The position numbers were made by a program, and so were the translations under genes. Of a stretch of 64,000 bases of DNA, positions 1-14,600 are shown piece after piece. How positions within the stretch are numbered: position 1 is the first letter of the stretch; each line of letters opens with the position of its first letter. The notes under the pieces are model-generated. The model made no database searches. It had not been told where the DNA came from and worked only from the letters and a program-made list of their open reading frames with translations. This DNA is from Macquaria australasica (taxonomy: Eukaryota; Chordata; Actinopteri; Centrarchiformes; Percichthyidae), in assembly GCA_005408345.1 (NCBI GenBank), contig SEMN01000229.1, positions 248,001 to 312,000 of the forward strand. The letters are read 5' to 3'.

Positions 1-592
1 GGCAGATGGCAGACTTCACACCAGCTTGCCAGTTAGCTATAGAAACAGGGGAGCAGAAGATTTTTTTTTTTAAGAGACTATCTAGATTACTCGGTTAGGA
101 GCCTGTCATTCAAACTTATTAGTCTGAGAGTCAGTAAATCAGCTTTAACTTGGCCACTGTTGCACAACATTCCTCAGTGCTTAAAAATATCCAAGAAAAA
201 CGACAGCAAATAAGACTGGAAAGTGTAAATTAATCTTTTAGCCGAGGGCTCAAATCAGCTACAGTGTGATCTTTAGAGTAAGTAGAGGGCCTTAACCTCA
301 GGATGAGGGAGCAGTGGGAAAATGTGAAAATGTTGACATACAGTTGACATTACTACACCCTTAAAAAGGCCTGGGAGAGCGCACCTGCTTTGGCCGTCAT
401 TAGTCAGACGGCATAATCTAATCATCATGGCCATGTTGGTTTAACACTGTACAATAATATCACGAGAGCCTCTCTTTTCCGCTCGCTTGTTTGATTTCCC
501 CAGTTGATAGCTGAGGAGAGAACGGACGGCGTCTGGGGCAGCGATTAGCTGACTGTTGGGGCTCTGCCACAGTCTGCGTCCTCTCCGTTTAG

Positions 593-633
<41 letters not shown>

Positions 634-1688
634 TACTAGATAATCTAATATTACACGCAGACACTATACACTGTGCTTGTCTCAATGACTTTGTGGCCCC
701 ATCCATTGTAGCAGAAAAGTGTGCACCTAAACCCACATAAGGACAAACACACACTCGCATACAGTATGTGTATGTGCACACACACAGAAATGCGCACTGC
801 ACATTCATCCTCTCCAAAGCCAAATAAGGGTGCATCACCGCAATTTCACACAAATAAATGGTGTTCTTTTTGTTTTTTTCATATTTCGCCATCCCTATCG
901 GTGCAGCGATGGAGGATGAAATGATAATAAATGGGCACCATTAGAGGAATTACTGGCCATTAAGGGCAACAGAAAGCCACAGTATACCACACCTGTCAGC
1001 CTGGCCAAATTGAAACAAATTACCCCCACCTCCATTGCCTATTATGCAGCTAATGAGGATAATTTATTTATCATTATAATCCTAATTCATTTATTTGATC
1101 ATCACTGGCCTCCAATTTCCATGACTTCCATTACATCATTTCCTGTTTGTAAACGTGGCAGAAGGTGGGTGAGTTGTCAAGGTCAACTGGAGATCGTAGT
1201 TAAGGAAGCAGCTACAAGTGCCTGCTGAAAAACTGTACTACACTGTTAAATTGTGTATTTGTTTGATTGTGTGTCCGCTTCTGAATCAGGCGATTGTTAC
1301 TAGTCCCCTCCTGACTTCTCATTTTGTACTCGCATAATCTCTCTCTCATGTCTCTTGGCAAGTTGTGTTGCCAGTAAATCTCACATCTCACAACAATAAA
1401 AGGCATGATAGGCATTATTTATCTTCATAGCACAACAAATGTATTTCTGAAATGTCCGCTAAATGTACCACTAGAGTAAAATATTAGCTTTTTTTAATCC
1501 TTTACGTTATTTATTTGATGTCTGAACCTACTCAGAGCGCCTTTTCCACATCTTATTAGATTTAATTTAGCCATGAGACAATTTTTAGTCCCTCAAGGTC
1601 AATCTGTATAACACTAATTTGACTCTCAAACTCAGCCCAGTCAATCACTTTAGGCCTGATTAGCTGAATCCACTCCCTCTCCACTCAC
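1..1688 (-). other. ephb3: ephb3 intron 15 (partial)
   Basis: Begins with the exon 15 donor at 1687-1688 and runs off the window. I looked on the minus strand for the expected last-exon signature (GVTLAGHQKKIL) and did not find it. The stretch holds a CA microsatellite at about 594-631 and otherwise AT-rich unique sequence with no gene seen. Confidence 0.85.
594..631. repeat. CA microsatellite
   Basis: Uninterrupted (CA)n of about 38 bp in intron 15. Confidence 0.95.
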
Positions 1689-1844
1689 TCTGCTGTCATC
1701 TGGGCCACCAGGTCGAAGGAAGCAAATCCGGCGTTGACGAAGTTGTCACGGTAGCGGCTCATCTTGATGGCATCCAGCCAGTCCCCCACAGTGGTGAAAG
1801 TGGTATAGTCTGGCACACAGCGGTCAAGCAAGGGCTGGGATACC
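1689..1844 (-). CDS. ephb3: ephb3 exon 15: start of SAM domain
   Basis: 156 nt, the canonical length, residues 894-945. It reads GVSQPLLDRCVPDYTTFTTV, then GDWLDAIKMSRYRDNFVNAG and FASFDLVAQMTAE. GDWLDAIKM and the tyrosine of SRYRDNF are conserved SAM features. C903 stands where human EPHB3 has threonine. Acceptor ATGTAG, donor GTGAGT, phase 2 to 2. It needs a further exon beginning in phase 2 (normally DLLRIG...), which is not present in bases 1-1688. No start-codon-led open frame shows this exon; it was found by homology. Confidence 0.94.
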
Positions 1845-4800
1845 CTACATTGGGGTGGGGGAGGGAGGAGGGAGAAAGAGAAACAGAGAGAATGAGAGGG
1901 TTAAGGTCGTCACTCTACTGCCTCTACCGGCCAACCTCACCCCCAAACGCCCCCCGCTGAGCGCCACCTCTCCATTTCTCCACCTCTCCTCCTCTCTTCT
2001 CCCCTCTCCTCTCCTCTCCTCTCCTCCACATTTAAGGAGTTGTGTGCAGAGAGTGGGGCGTGGGTGAGGGCACTTTTATGACTGTGGAGAGACTGGCTGG
2101 AGGCTTGGGTGGTGGATGATGGCGCTGCAGCTGGTGAGGCGAGGTGGTGTGTGTGTTCATAGAGCAGATGCCAAATCTGGTCTTCAATGATGACTACCCA
2201 TATTGTAATTTACAAGGAACAAGATCAGATTGATGTTAAGAAACTAATCATTTGCTATCATTACAACAACAGGTGTCATAGTAACCGAGCGGGCATTTTT
2301 CTAGTCAAGAATGCATTTATTTGGCAGCATCTGTGATGTAAGAACGCAGAATGTCCCATGTTTCCTATATGAACCCTTATGAAAGCCTGGACATAGCTGG
2401 AAAGCTCTCTTCCTGTTCCTGAAAATTTTTCATTTGAAATCTGATCTGAGTGGTTGTACTGAGTTGCACTTTCAAACCAACTACTAATGTGATTTAAATC
2501 TGATCTGTAAAGATTTGATTCCAAGCAGTTTTGCTGGTTAGCTCAAAATCAGATTTGGACTACCTGTTTGAACTTGAGCTTAACATGTAGGTTATAAGCC
2601 ATATGCTTTATAGTACACTGTTGTTGCATTTACAGTACATTGTCTCAGGGTGTGTTTGAAAATATCTGGAACGTCATCCGAGGTTGGCTAGACAAAAGGA
2701 TGCATGCAACACAATCCCACAGAGGTGGACAGGCATTTTGGGAAAATGCTTCGTGACAATGGAGAAATATCTGTGGAATGTAAACACAGATGTTTGTGTG
2801 TGGTTGCATGGACTGACTCATGAACCTGTGGGCACTGGCGATACATGGAAGGAGTGTGTGAGTGTGCATCTGTGTTTGTATTAAGTCATGTGATTTAATC
2901 GGTGTGTGTATGTGTATTCCTGAAAATGTGTTTGAGTGTGTTTTGCATGTTCCTGCACACCTGTTGACAGCCCAAAAGGGCCTTTCTAAAGAAGAACCTA
3001 ACCCCCTGTGCTGATCAATGCTGTAGATAGAGAGGCCACCTTGGGAGTTTTAATAAAACTGTGCTACAACTCAGAGTGAAGTGGAGCGGATGAACAAGAG
3101 AGGAGGTGGAGGTGGAGGTGGAGGGGGATACAGGGAGGTGCGGGGAGGTGAAGGAGGAGAAACAGATGAGGGAGCAGGCAAAGAGAAAGAGCACCACTGT
3201 CTCCCCTCCTCTCTGCTCTGTTGATCCCTGTCATCCTTTTTGATGGCATTAGATTCATTAACAATTAAAAGAGGAATGGAGAGAGAAAGAGGGAGAAAAG
3301 AGAAAAGGCATGGAGGGGGAGTTAATAACAGTGATACAGAGGCTCCATTGAGTGGTGTAGATGGAGTGATTTTTAATAAGGCCTGTGCTTCGGAGCCCAA
3401 GGCCTCGGGCCGTCGTTAACGCCAGACTCTGGCTTCTCTTAATGGAGTATTGTTAGTCCTTCTCTAAAGTTGGCTTCAAAAGGGTCCAGACCGTTGCTGG
3501 CCACATGTGAGCCACAAGCAGAAACACAGCAGGAAAGCTGGGTAATATTGTACGCTAGTGAGACAGTTACAGGCCAAGCCTAAATTCACTGTTAATAGTT
3601 GGTACTGTAGCAGTTTCTCCAAAGAGTTAGGTCTGATAGTTAGATTGATCTGCATTTTTAAGAAGGTTACAAGAGTGGGTGTGATTCATTTGTCAAGTGT
3701 GAATTTCTGCATTTGCAACAGAGACTCAACAGTAGAAAGATAAACACAGAAAATGACTCATGACACTGGTGAAGGAAGCCTGATGTCACCAAAGCTCAAT
3801 TGCTCATTACACTTTACACCTACAATGCAATATGCAGTCATGTCATGAACACATAACACACGCAACCAAAGGACTTTTATGCCAGACGGTGTTAGCTAAC
3901 CTCTAGCCACCCTTCAATGCCGACCAGGACGACGGTATCATCTCTCACTCCTCCCTTGTTAGGTTTGTCGGCAGGAGGCCACCTCTCCGCTGGCCCGTTT
4001 AAAATCTCGTTAGTGGCTAATTAAAAGGCGCTCCCATCTCTTTTTTGCATCGCCTTAATCGAGCTAATTAACCGCAAGCTTAATCTTCTAAGAACGTCAC
4101 TCCGGTGGCCAACCGAGACCCTGGGTTCCCCCATGAGCCTAAACCAGGATTGTCTGCGGCCCTCCCTCAAGACAGAAAGACCCTGATGCAGGGACAGATA
4201 GGTAGGTCATCCCCCTCCCTATCGCTCCAACTCTGCCACCTTCTATCCTCCAAATTCTTTCCAAGAAACGGGTTGCGGAGGGAGGTAGTGCAGCTAAATG
4301 TAGATGTGACATCATTGATTGAGCTCCCAGTTGGCGGGGGAGTTGCTTTAAGGGCTGTATTGAGCGGTGGTAATTTGGATTTGCATAATGGCCCAGGCTG
4401 CATTTGTGAGAACTGAAGAGTTGTATGGGAAGAAATCTGCACTATATAGGAGTTAAGAGATTGTTACAGCTGAGTCAGAGTGACTCACATACACCATATC
4501 AACTTGGATAAGGAATATTTGCACAGTGGAAATCATTATCGCAGTTGCTCTGGCTCAGGTGCAAATGAAATGGCTCGGCCGGTACTCTCACGGCAGAAAA
4601 GTCAAGTGACTTCATTCAATAAAATAATGACCTCTTACTGTAATCTATCACAAGAGTCCAGCAAATCTCCTCCAACATATGACTTAAGAAAACCAGAGAA
4701 GGTTTTTAGAAAGTGATCAGCACTATTATCTATAATGCTTTGACCATAATTAGACATTATTGCCATTTATGAAGATCACTAATCCACCTAATAAAACTCA

Positions 4801-5631
4801 ACAAGGACCTCCAGGGAAACTAAGACAGCTAAATCTATTTCTATGATTACCAGCTCCAAAGAACATACACAAGATACGGCATTTGCTTTAAAGCTTTGCT
4901 TGACAGGGCTTTCATACTGATTCTGAACTTAATGTGACCAACATACTTTGTATATCATAATTTACAACTTACCCAGTGGACTGTGTGCTGTTGGTGACCA
5001 CCTTGAGGCTGGCAGCATTGCGGATAAGCTTATCCAGCGTGGCCACAATCTGGGTAAATTTGGGTCGCAGGTTCCTCTCCTTCACCCAGCAGTCCAACAT
5101 GAGCTGGTGCAGCGCTGTGGGGCAGTCCATGGGTGGGGGCAGTCGATAGTCCTGCTCCACGGCATTTATCACCTGAGGAAGGACGACAGAGAAATCACAA
5201 CCACTTCTAATCACAGAGTATGGTGTAGAGTGAGGATGGAAAACACAAGGAGAGAGATGGGTTGATGAAAAGAGCAAGTGAGGGGGGGTGCAGAAGAGGA
5301 TGAATGAAGGAAATGACAGGAGAGTCAGAGATAAACAGGAAAAAAAGCTTTAGGGAATACATAGAAATAAGGGCCAGAGAAAGATTAGCCTTGAGTGGTA
5401 GTTGTGGGTGGGTATGTAGAGAGAGAATGGCTTTTGGACAGTGATAGCATAAATGGTTGAAAACTATTGCAATTTTAAAAATCTACATGTATATCTACTG
5501 CAAAATGCTACTGTTTACATATATATATATATATGTATATAGTCTGTTGAAATTTTCAGCATCAAACAGTAGCATTTTGCAGTAGAAGATATAAATGTAT
5601 ATATATATATGTATGTGTATATATATATATG

Positions 5632-5670
<39 letters not shown>

Positions 5671-8600
5671 ATGGCACATTAGGTATGCATATATCACATT
5701 ATGGAAAAAAATCTTCATATCAGCTTACATCTTGATTGCTCATGTCCCAGTACGGCCGCTCGCCATACGACATCACTTCCCACATGACAATGCCGTAGCT
5801 CCATACATCACTGGCCGAGGTGAACTTCCTGTAGGCAATCGCCTCGGGAGCCGTCCAGCGAATGGGGATTTTCCCTCCCTGTGGATATGCGAATGAGTAG
5901 GTGAGCATGAAATACTGGAGGGATGGAGCACAAACACAGAGTCGCACACATACAAGAGGGAGAGAGAGGGTGAGAAAAACACGGTCTAAGGGAAATGTTG
6001 ATGCACAACACATGGGTGCATGCTGTAGAACCTCAACACCACATACATACAAGGTTAGTAACACAGTTACAGGAAATGATATGTACAAACACGTGAAGCT
6101 ATAAGAATATTTAATGTGCTACAAACTGTATTTTTCAACATCAATATATCACCATCATAGAATCCTTTCATATAACTACCAGACAAATTGAACTGTAGGC
6201 AAGGTTATTGGCATCTCATGCCAGCCGTGTCTCTAAGTAAAGAACACACTTCCCAATTAGCAGTCTTGTTTCCTGTCACCAAAAGACTTGACATGCCTCA
6301 CTCTTACTGACATTGCGCTGGGTGTTTTTTGCTTTTACTTTTGCTTTGCTAAACAGGATATACATGTTGAAAGTGACTTCAATCAGCATCACTTCTTTTA
6401 TGATCTGCCATTGTAATTTATTCAGAAGGCTTTAACCGAGTTGCACAGGAAAAAGAGAGCCTGTTTCCTGTTTTGAGAAGTCAAAAGACCCAAAAGCTCA
6501 AAAACTAAACTTTCGCATACAGGCCAGAGGAGGCTGCCTATATTTATACCAGAGCTCATGTTCATTTATGACAATTATACTCAATCTCAAAGGACCCTTT
6601 CCTATGTGCCTTAACCTGCTTTGCCAGTTTTACATGTTGTGTCATTTGAGAATAGGAGCCAGAATCAAACTTTCATATCAGACATTCCGGTAATTTGTCT
6701 TGTAAAATGTGTGGAAATCTGCTACAGCTTTAGTGTCCAGGTAAAAAATGTACATAGCCACCAAAGTGTCCATAATTTCTCCCCTTTGGAGGTTGTCACA
6801 AATTCAGTGGTAAACATTAACTCAGCTGCAATATATCTGCTGTAGTCCATTGTTTCCACTGTTCTTATTTTCCCCACCTGCACCTGCCATCCACAGTGAG
6901 AAGAAAAAAACTCCCCTTCCTGTCCCATAATGGTCATGTCATCTGGGAACAGACTTGACACAGATCTATTTTTTGAATACACTCATACATGGCAATGTTG
7001 TGGATTGATTTGTAAAAGGGGCTAAAATTAAGGTAATAGTGATGTATTGATGTTAAAACGTTACATGTAGCACCTTTAAACATTGATTCAAACATGAATA
7101 CATGTACACAAACACATACACACATGTATACCCTGACTCACCAGGGAGCTGGTGTACGTGGGGTCTGTAGGGTCATCCTCGAGGAAACGAGATAGGCCGA
7201 AGTCAGACACCTTACACACCAGATTACTGTTGACCAAGATGTTACGGGCAGCCAAGTCTCTGTGCACGTAGTTCATGTCTGACAGGTACTTCATGCCTGC
7301 TGCAATACCACGCAGCATGCCAACCAGCTGGATCACTGTGAACTGCCCGTCATTGAGCTGGCAAAGGAAGAGAGAGAATGACAAGGATAAATTGGATTGT
7401 AGATCAAGGTTGCATATTCAAAGGAATATATGTTTGTCTCCTTTTTACCTTTATTTGTCCTACTCATCTTTCTTTTTTCAGTGTCTCTTACAGTACTTTC
7501 TTTGCATATGTCCTCGTACCTGCATCTTTCATGTCCCATCACTTCACACTGTAACGTCTTTTTCTTTTCTACTATCTACCCTCCATTCCTCCCTTTCCCT
7601 TTCTCTGTATGATGTGACTTTGAGGTAGTGATTCATTGGAGACTGAGCTCTTTGTAAATGTCACCAATAGCCTGAATGCAGCATTTGTCAGATATCCATT
7701 GTGGGCTCGGCAGCAGAGCTTAAGAAGACCTTTTATGGCTCCAAAGAAAGTGAGATAACTAAAAGCAAGATCAAGCTGATTTGGATGGGCTTATTTGCTG
7801 GATAGTCTTGCATTTTTGATAAAATCACAGATACATGTTTTATAGGGAGTAGCTAATGTTAGAGCTATTCTTGTATGTGATGTTTGTGTGTGCCTGTTTT
7901 TTCTCACCCTGAGGAAAGAGTCCAGTGCTCCATTCTCCATAAACTCGGTCACAATCATCACTGGCCGACTCTTGGTGACCACACCTTCTAGACGGATAAT
8001 GTTGGGGTGGTCGAACTGGCCCATGATGGAAGCCTCAGACAGGAAGTCTCGCCTCTGGCGGTCAGTGTAGCCCACCTTGAGAGTCTTGATGGCTACGATG
8101 ATCTCCCGGCGCCCAGGCAGCTTCAGGCGACCACGGCACACCTCCCCAAACTCTCCTGCGAGAGCCGAGGTGAGACAGCCAGAGAAACGGCAAAAGAGGA
8201 ATAGAAGAGATGGAAGGAGAGAGAGAGAGAAAGAGGGAGGGGAGAGAGGCATGACGGAACAGTGGAGGAGAGTGGGGGAAAAGAGGGGAGAGGGGACAGT
8301 TAACTGGTTAGAACTGAGGAGCCAGGGAAGGGTAGCAGGAGGGGTGGGGCAGGGGGAACTGCAAGAGAAGCCAGGACTCTAGGCCACTGTCAAGGGATGG
8401 TGGTGATAGATGGAGCATACAGTGACTTTGTGCTGTTAAGATATGGATTAAAGGAAACAGCATGGTGAGTGTGAGGCATGATGACGGAATGTGAGAAGAT
8501 GTAGAGTTGAAAAAAATGCATGTTGAAATAAAATAAATTGGGTAAAGTAGTGTGACATGGTGAGAGGAGCTGAGAGAGACAGAGGAGGAAGGGGGGCAAG

Positions 8601-11600
8601 GATTAGGGGGGTGGTGCTAAGCTTCGGAGGGGCTGGAGAAGCGGGAACAGGAGGAGGAGAGAGGTGGAGACAGAAGCTTGGGGGTTCTTGGGGTTGTGGA
8701 GGCTTTACGTTTAGAGTCTACACCAAGCGTGTGCAAGAATGCAAGAGAAATTAGGCAATGAGATTGATGTGTGTCAACATAGGTGCAAAAGTGACAAAGT
8801 GGGGGATGTCAGGGGAGATAGGGCGGGGGTTGAAGGAATGGAGGGGGTAGAGGAGAGGAGGGGGACAGGGAAGACAGGGGTTGAGGGTTCGTCACTTTAA
8901 AGGCGAATGCTGGGAAGCGACGGGTTTCAAGTAGTAGCCTCAGCAGTAGAAGAGCTGTCGTAGTAGTAGTAGCAGTAGTAATGGTAGTAGCAGAAGCAGT
9001 AGTAGGGACTCCCATCTCTGCCATCACAACGTCCTCCATTTTGGCTCAGATACAATGCTAAGACAATTCAACCTCACTTGGCACAGTCCTGCAGCTTTTG
9101 AGCAGAGATATTACTATCAAATATATCAAATACATAAAATATTTTACTATCTACAACATCAAATGTTAGGGAGGGTTTCTTAAGGAGGGGCCACAACCAC
9201 ATAGTGGAAGAGGTGTAAGTGCCAGGAACAGGGGTCAAATATAGTGATCCAGTAGAAGCCTTCTTTAATAAAGAGGTTCTCAAGATACTAAAAAGTGGGC
9301 AGGGTCAGAGACAGCCAATCCTGGACAAGAAACATTTTAATATCTTATGCCCCATCCAGACGGAATAATATTTCAGGGGGATGCAGGAGACAAATATTAG
9401 CCATGTTTCTTGTTAACACATTCCCCAGGCTACGATACATAAAACAATGTAAGATAGCTATAACCCATTTGATAAGCCTTTAGGGTCAGATTCTCCACAT
9501 GGGCTTTCAATAACAACTGCATGTCAGTAAGCAAGTAATGGGTTTGTATAAAATTATTTTATTACACCCCGCAGAACTCTAATGTGGATGACAGTTACAT
9601 CTTAAAACACAAAGTTTCTATCTGTATGGGAAATGAAAAAATGGAAGGCCAACAAAAGTGCCAAAAAACAACAGGGCTGTAATTAATACTCGAAGAGATA
9701 AGAGAAAAACCACTGACATGTGCTCGGGCAGGATTAAAATTTCCCCTAGAGAAATAAATCCTGTCTGTATGGGGCTGTAGTCTTGCATTGTCCAAAATCT
9801 GCTTCCATTAGATTCAACAAGATTTTTCAGTCGGTTAGAAATGACTGCTGTTTCATACTTATTTAAACTAAATAAATGTTTTAACACAGTATATCTCTCT
9901 TGTTCCAGGATTGGGCTCCATTTTTAGGACATGGGTGAAATGATAATCCATCACACAAAAGGTATTACAGCTACACTAAATGCACATGGCATGGTAAACA
10001 ATGTAAGGGTGCTAGGACTGTGAGTCACGCTAACTTAAAGAGGACATACTGTAGCTCGTAATGTTTAAAACACAGGAGAGTGCTAAAGACATCTGTTAGA
10101 CTGTAAAGGGGTTCCTAAGAGGTGACGAGTGTGGGAGGGGAGGGAGCAAGGAGAGGGCTAGCGATGAATTGAGTGAAAGTACCGCTTGGTGTGAAGTCCT
10201 CTAACGGTATGGCCTGGAGGTGACTAGCAGCCTTCCCCCTGTAGCTCAGGAGCTTTGGTGGGTTACCTGCGCCAATGACCTCCTCGATCTTCACGCAGGA
10301 GACGTCGATCTCCTTGGCAAACTCGCGCACCGCCTCGTTGGGGTCCTCATAGGTGAAGGGGTCAATGTAGACCTTCATTCCCGGCGTTACTATAGGGGAT
10401 TCAGTGGCAAGAACAGGAAAGTGAATCTATGCCATCAAACAAAATTTCATCAATAGAAACACTATGTAAAGTTCTGAAAACATATTCTCTATCAACCAGG
10501 TATAGATCAAAGCAAGATCCTTTATAATACTTATGTGAGCTATTCTTTAGTGGTTGGGGATGCTCAGTCACTGGTAAGCTGAAGTATAGAAATACTGCTG
10601 TTGGACTGTGAATAATGTAAAAAGGAGGGGCACCTCAGCAAAGAGACTTACTGTACTGCTGCAGTTTCTCTGTGTACTCCGACTCTGAACCATTTCTCTG
10701 CTTTCTGTTGAGAAAGATGAAAACACAAACTGAGTCACGTGGATTCCACACAGCAGGGTGCAAATACTGGAAAGGAACAAAGGCATGTGGAGAAAACAGA
10801 TCCCTAATAATGTCTGCAGAGATGTAGCCACACTACGATGTGTCTTGGTGAAGATGTTTTGTCTTTTTTGCATTGGAAGCAAGGGATACACTGTAGATAA
10901 AGATTGGATCAATGCCTGGTGGTAAAATGATTCATACTTGGGGACTGTAACACGAGTCTAAACAAAAGGATATCATACCATTGTCTGAAGCAGCAAGTGA
11001 AAGCCATTCACTTTCGGTACCCCCAAAATGAGCAGCCGAGACAAAAGAAGACTCAAACAGCAAGCTCAGCTGTCTCTCCTTCCTTGCCCTACAGACATTT
11101 CAACTGTTCATTTCAATTTAATCTGCCTCTTATTTTCTCCTCATGGACTCTCGCTATCTTGCTGTCATTCTGTGTTTCCTTTTTTATCCATTTCTCTTCT
11201 CTCTTTTTGTCTTTCACCCATGTCTCAGTTTCTGTATCCTCATCTTCCTGCATGAGTCCCCTCAGAATTGGGGGGGGGGGGCAAAGACGATGACAGAGCG
11301 AGGGGGCTGGGTTGTTGAAATTACTTGTTAATGTGCTTCCTTTGTTGTCTAACCAGTAACCAGGGCAATAATACCCGATAGTGATTTGCATCTTATTTCA
11401 AATTCTAATTCAGTTCCAGAATATGCCGAAGCTCTGTGTTTTGTATTACTATTTTCTGCTTCTTCTTCTGTGGCAGTCAGACCAGCAGCTAAGCCAAGAC
11501 CCTGAGAGAGACACAATGTAGCGGTGTGAAAATAGAAGAGAGCGAAGAGGCAGGAGGGAGAAGGAGAGGAGGGGGAGCCAGGGAGATTATTATTCAGTCT

Positions 11601-14600
11601 AGCATGACCGATGCCCACGCTTGTCAGCCGCTGCCTGAACTGGCTTGTGGAGGGAACCCAGTGGGCGCCAGTCAGCAGTGGGTGCCAACCTTTCACACAT
11701 ATATATATATACACACACGCACTGCATTTGCTTCTTGACAAATGAGTGGTATAAGGATAAACGAGTGTGGTTAGACCCAGCTGATGCAGTGTCAGACTTT
11801 TTGAAATGTTTGAGCAGCCACTTGCATCTTCCCAGTCAATTGGGCCCAGCAGACAGGGGCGCATCTGGGTTCTTTGTGCTCGGGCAATCGCACAGTTGAT
11901 TCGGAGTGCCGGGCCATGAGGGCAGGCCTATCAGGCCCAACAGCTGCTCTACCATGCTGTGTCCAGTGAGCAAAGTAGCATTTTGGCCAAAGCTGTTTAC
12001 TATTCACAGATACAGAAGGCTAATCTGGCATTCAGTGGCCTCACAGGTGGCACAGCAATCCACTGAGACTGTTCTGGGGTGGTTTGGAGGACATGCAAAC
12101 AAAGTTGACATTTGAAGCTATCTCAATTTTTTTCAACTTGAAGAAAAAATATTTTCCACAAATGTTTCTGTAAGTCCTCGCTGTTTGAACATATTCTGTA
12201 GACTGGAAAAAGTAAATGAGTCAGTGTAGAAGTGTTTTGCCACACTGTTATTTACCATTGACACCCAAGATGCTCACGCTCATCTTTCACGTGTTCTGAC
12301 TTTTTGAGAGGCTGATAGAGGTGTTATATTCTGACCTGAGGCAGACAATAGCGATGACCACAACTGCAATGATGAAGACCAAAGTGGCAGTGGCTGATCC
12401 CACGATGAGTGGCAGCTGCTCCTGCCAGGACTTTGGAGGGTCGGCTTTAAGGGTCAAATAGAGAAAGCGGTTACTTAGAGAACTTGTCACAAACATACAC
12501 CCACACAAGCTGCAATCCATTTGTATAGCTTGTTTGTGTGCTCTGTCGTAAGTCTGATTATAGGCTTGTATGCCTCTCACGCCTACTTGAGAATTGTATG
12601 CTTATGTAGGTAAAACCATGCCCTTGCGTTCTTCAGGCTGTATTAAGCAGAAAGGAGAGCAACCTGGGACTAATAAATGTATTTATGAAGACTGCAAGAT
12701 AGACTATTCAGTCATTTTACTTTGTCTGCTTAATGATGAGTATGATGTAGAGCAAGAGTGAGGCTGATACCTTAACTGATTGCTAGGAAATGGTAGATTT
12801 TCACCAAATCATAAGGCGATTTCTCTACAAGGATTTCAGTTTTTTTGTATGAAAAATAGGCATAGTAGTTTCTAGCTCTATAAGCTTTTGAGCCTCCATT
12901 ATGTTCATAAGCTTATGCACAGCACTATCATAGAGGTATTGCTGCTAAGCCACAAATATCCCAATATATCCCTGGGTAATGAACTAGGTATGGGAGTAAC
13001 ATACTTTGCAGATTGGTGCTGAAGTCGGCTGGGCTGCTGTAACGGCCGTAACCGGCCACTGTTCGGGCACGGACCTGTACCACATAAGGCGTACCAGCCT
13101 TGAGACCTTCAATGCGGGCGTTGCTCCGTTGGGCAGTCATGGTATGGGCAATGGCCTCACCCTGATCCTGCAAAGACAAAGACAGTCAGTGATGAAACAA
13201 TATCAAATAGCAACCCCGTGTGCTGTCCCATTTATCATGATCCCCTGTTCTACCCTCCCTGACATGGCTGACCAATCTAACCATGCAGGCGGGTGAAAAA
13301 AATATGGAGACAAGAGCGAGAGAGAGAGCAATGGAGAGAGACAGAGCCAGTGTGCTAATCCAATGGGAGAAGGACAAGACAACAAACAGAGCAGATATAC
13401 ACTGAGAGCCTTTGTTCTCTCCCAGAGGCAAATCCAGTCAGAACTCTCTGGGCCCCTGGAAAACACAGAAACTTTCTAATGCATGGACTGAGAGAGGATG
13501 GAGGATAAGAGGGAGGGCAAGAGGGAGAGATGGAATTAGGGGTACAGAAAAGGGCAGAGGATAATAGAAATAGGGGAAAGGATTGGGGGGAGAGAAAGAG
13601 AGAAAAGGGAAGGAGGGATAGAGGGATGGAAAGAGGGGAATAAGTAGGTGAGGATGATCACACAAGCTAAGATTGCAAATGGTGACTTGTCTCACTGCAA
13701 CCATGTGTTTATCAGCAGAGGCATTGTTTTCCACATTTACAGAAACACAGATGAAACCATGCAAGTGAATGAAATTGGATTGAATTAGAGGCGTTGACTT
13801 ACATTGCCGCTTACCTTCTCATGGTACTTAATCTCATAATCCAGAATGATTCCGTTGGGTTTCTCTGGAGGCAGCCAGGACAGGCTCATGGTGCTCGCTG
13901 TGGCCGCCATCAGGTGAACTGTGGGAACTGCAGACGGAGCTACACGGCAAAACAAATAAAGGAGAATCCGCTTTATTTATCGTTTTCTGTTTTATGTCTT
14001 TTCAAGTTCTATGCCCTTTGTGTGTCCACAGAAGCCCAAATACAAAGTCTTAGGCTGCAGGCTTTGTGGAAAGCTTTGGCCAATAGTTAGTATGCAGAAC
14101 CATTCCCCACTAATGCTCAAATTCTCCCTCCCAGAGTCCTCGGAGAGTGAGAGGGGATATCTAATTCTCCTGTGACAAGAGAATCAAACTGCAAAACTGA
14201 TGGATAAGTCTCTGGTACATCCAGTTCCCTCTACCCTACACCAACTGTAGGCAAGCTTAGGAACAAGCACACACATACAGATGTGAACATTTCACTAATT
14301 TAACTGCATGCTTGCTGAACTACTGGTGCCCTTTTGCTCCATGCACTAGAGGAAGTGTTTGGGAACAGTCATGTTTTCCTCTATTTGTAGCCTTCCAAGT
14401 TGTAAAAAGTCATATGCATTAAGTACTGTGCATACATGGACTGTTACCACACAAGAAAATGTGAGCACACAATATAGACTACATAATTTATATAATGTGC
14501 ACACAAATACACAAATAGACATGCATGCATTGGTTCATGGATACACACACTCACAGAAGAGCATAAAACACAATGGCTCTCCACCCACCTGAGCTTTTCA

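Larger units (their letters stand above)
5173..5728 (-). other. ephb3: ephb3 intron 13
   Basis: 556 nt. It contains a perfect 23-bp inverted repeat (5494-5516 with 5564-5586) and an irregular TA/TATG microsatellite at about 5518-5672. No coding potential beyond repeat-derived frames. Confidence 0.85.

Noticed and set aside
1..1688. The last coding exon of ephb3.
   Set aside because: No sequence encoding the expected LAGHQKKIL motif was found on the minus strand, so the exon is placed outside the window and is not called absent from the genome.
11349..11864. A 171-codon open frame in intron 8 on the gene strand.
   Set aside because: No recognisable domain, low-complexity stretches, no fit to the exon phases; a chance frame.
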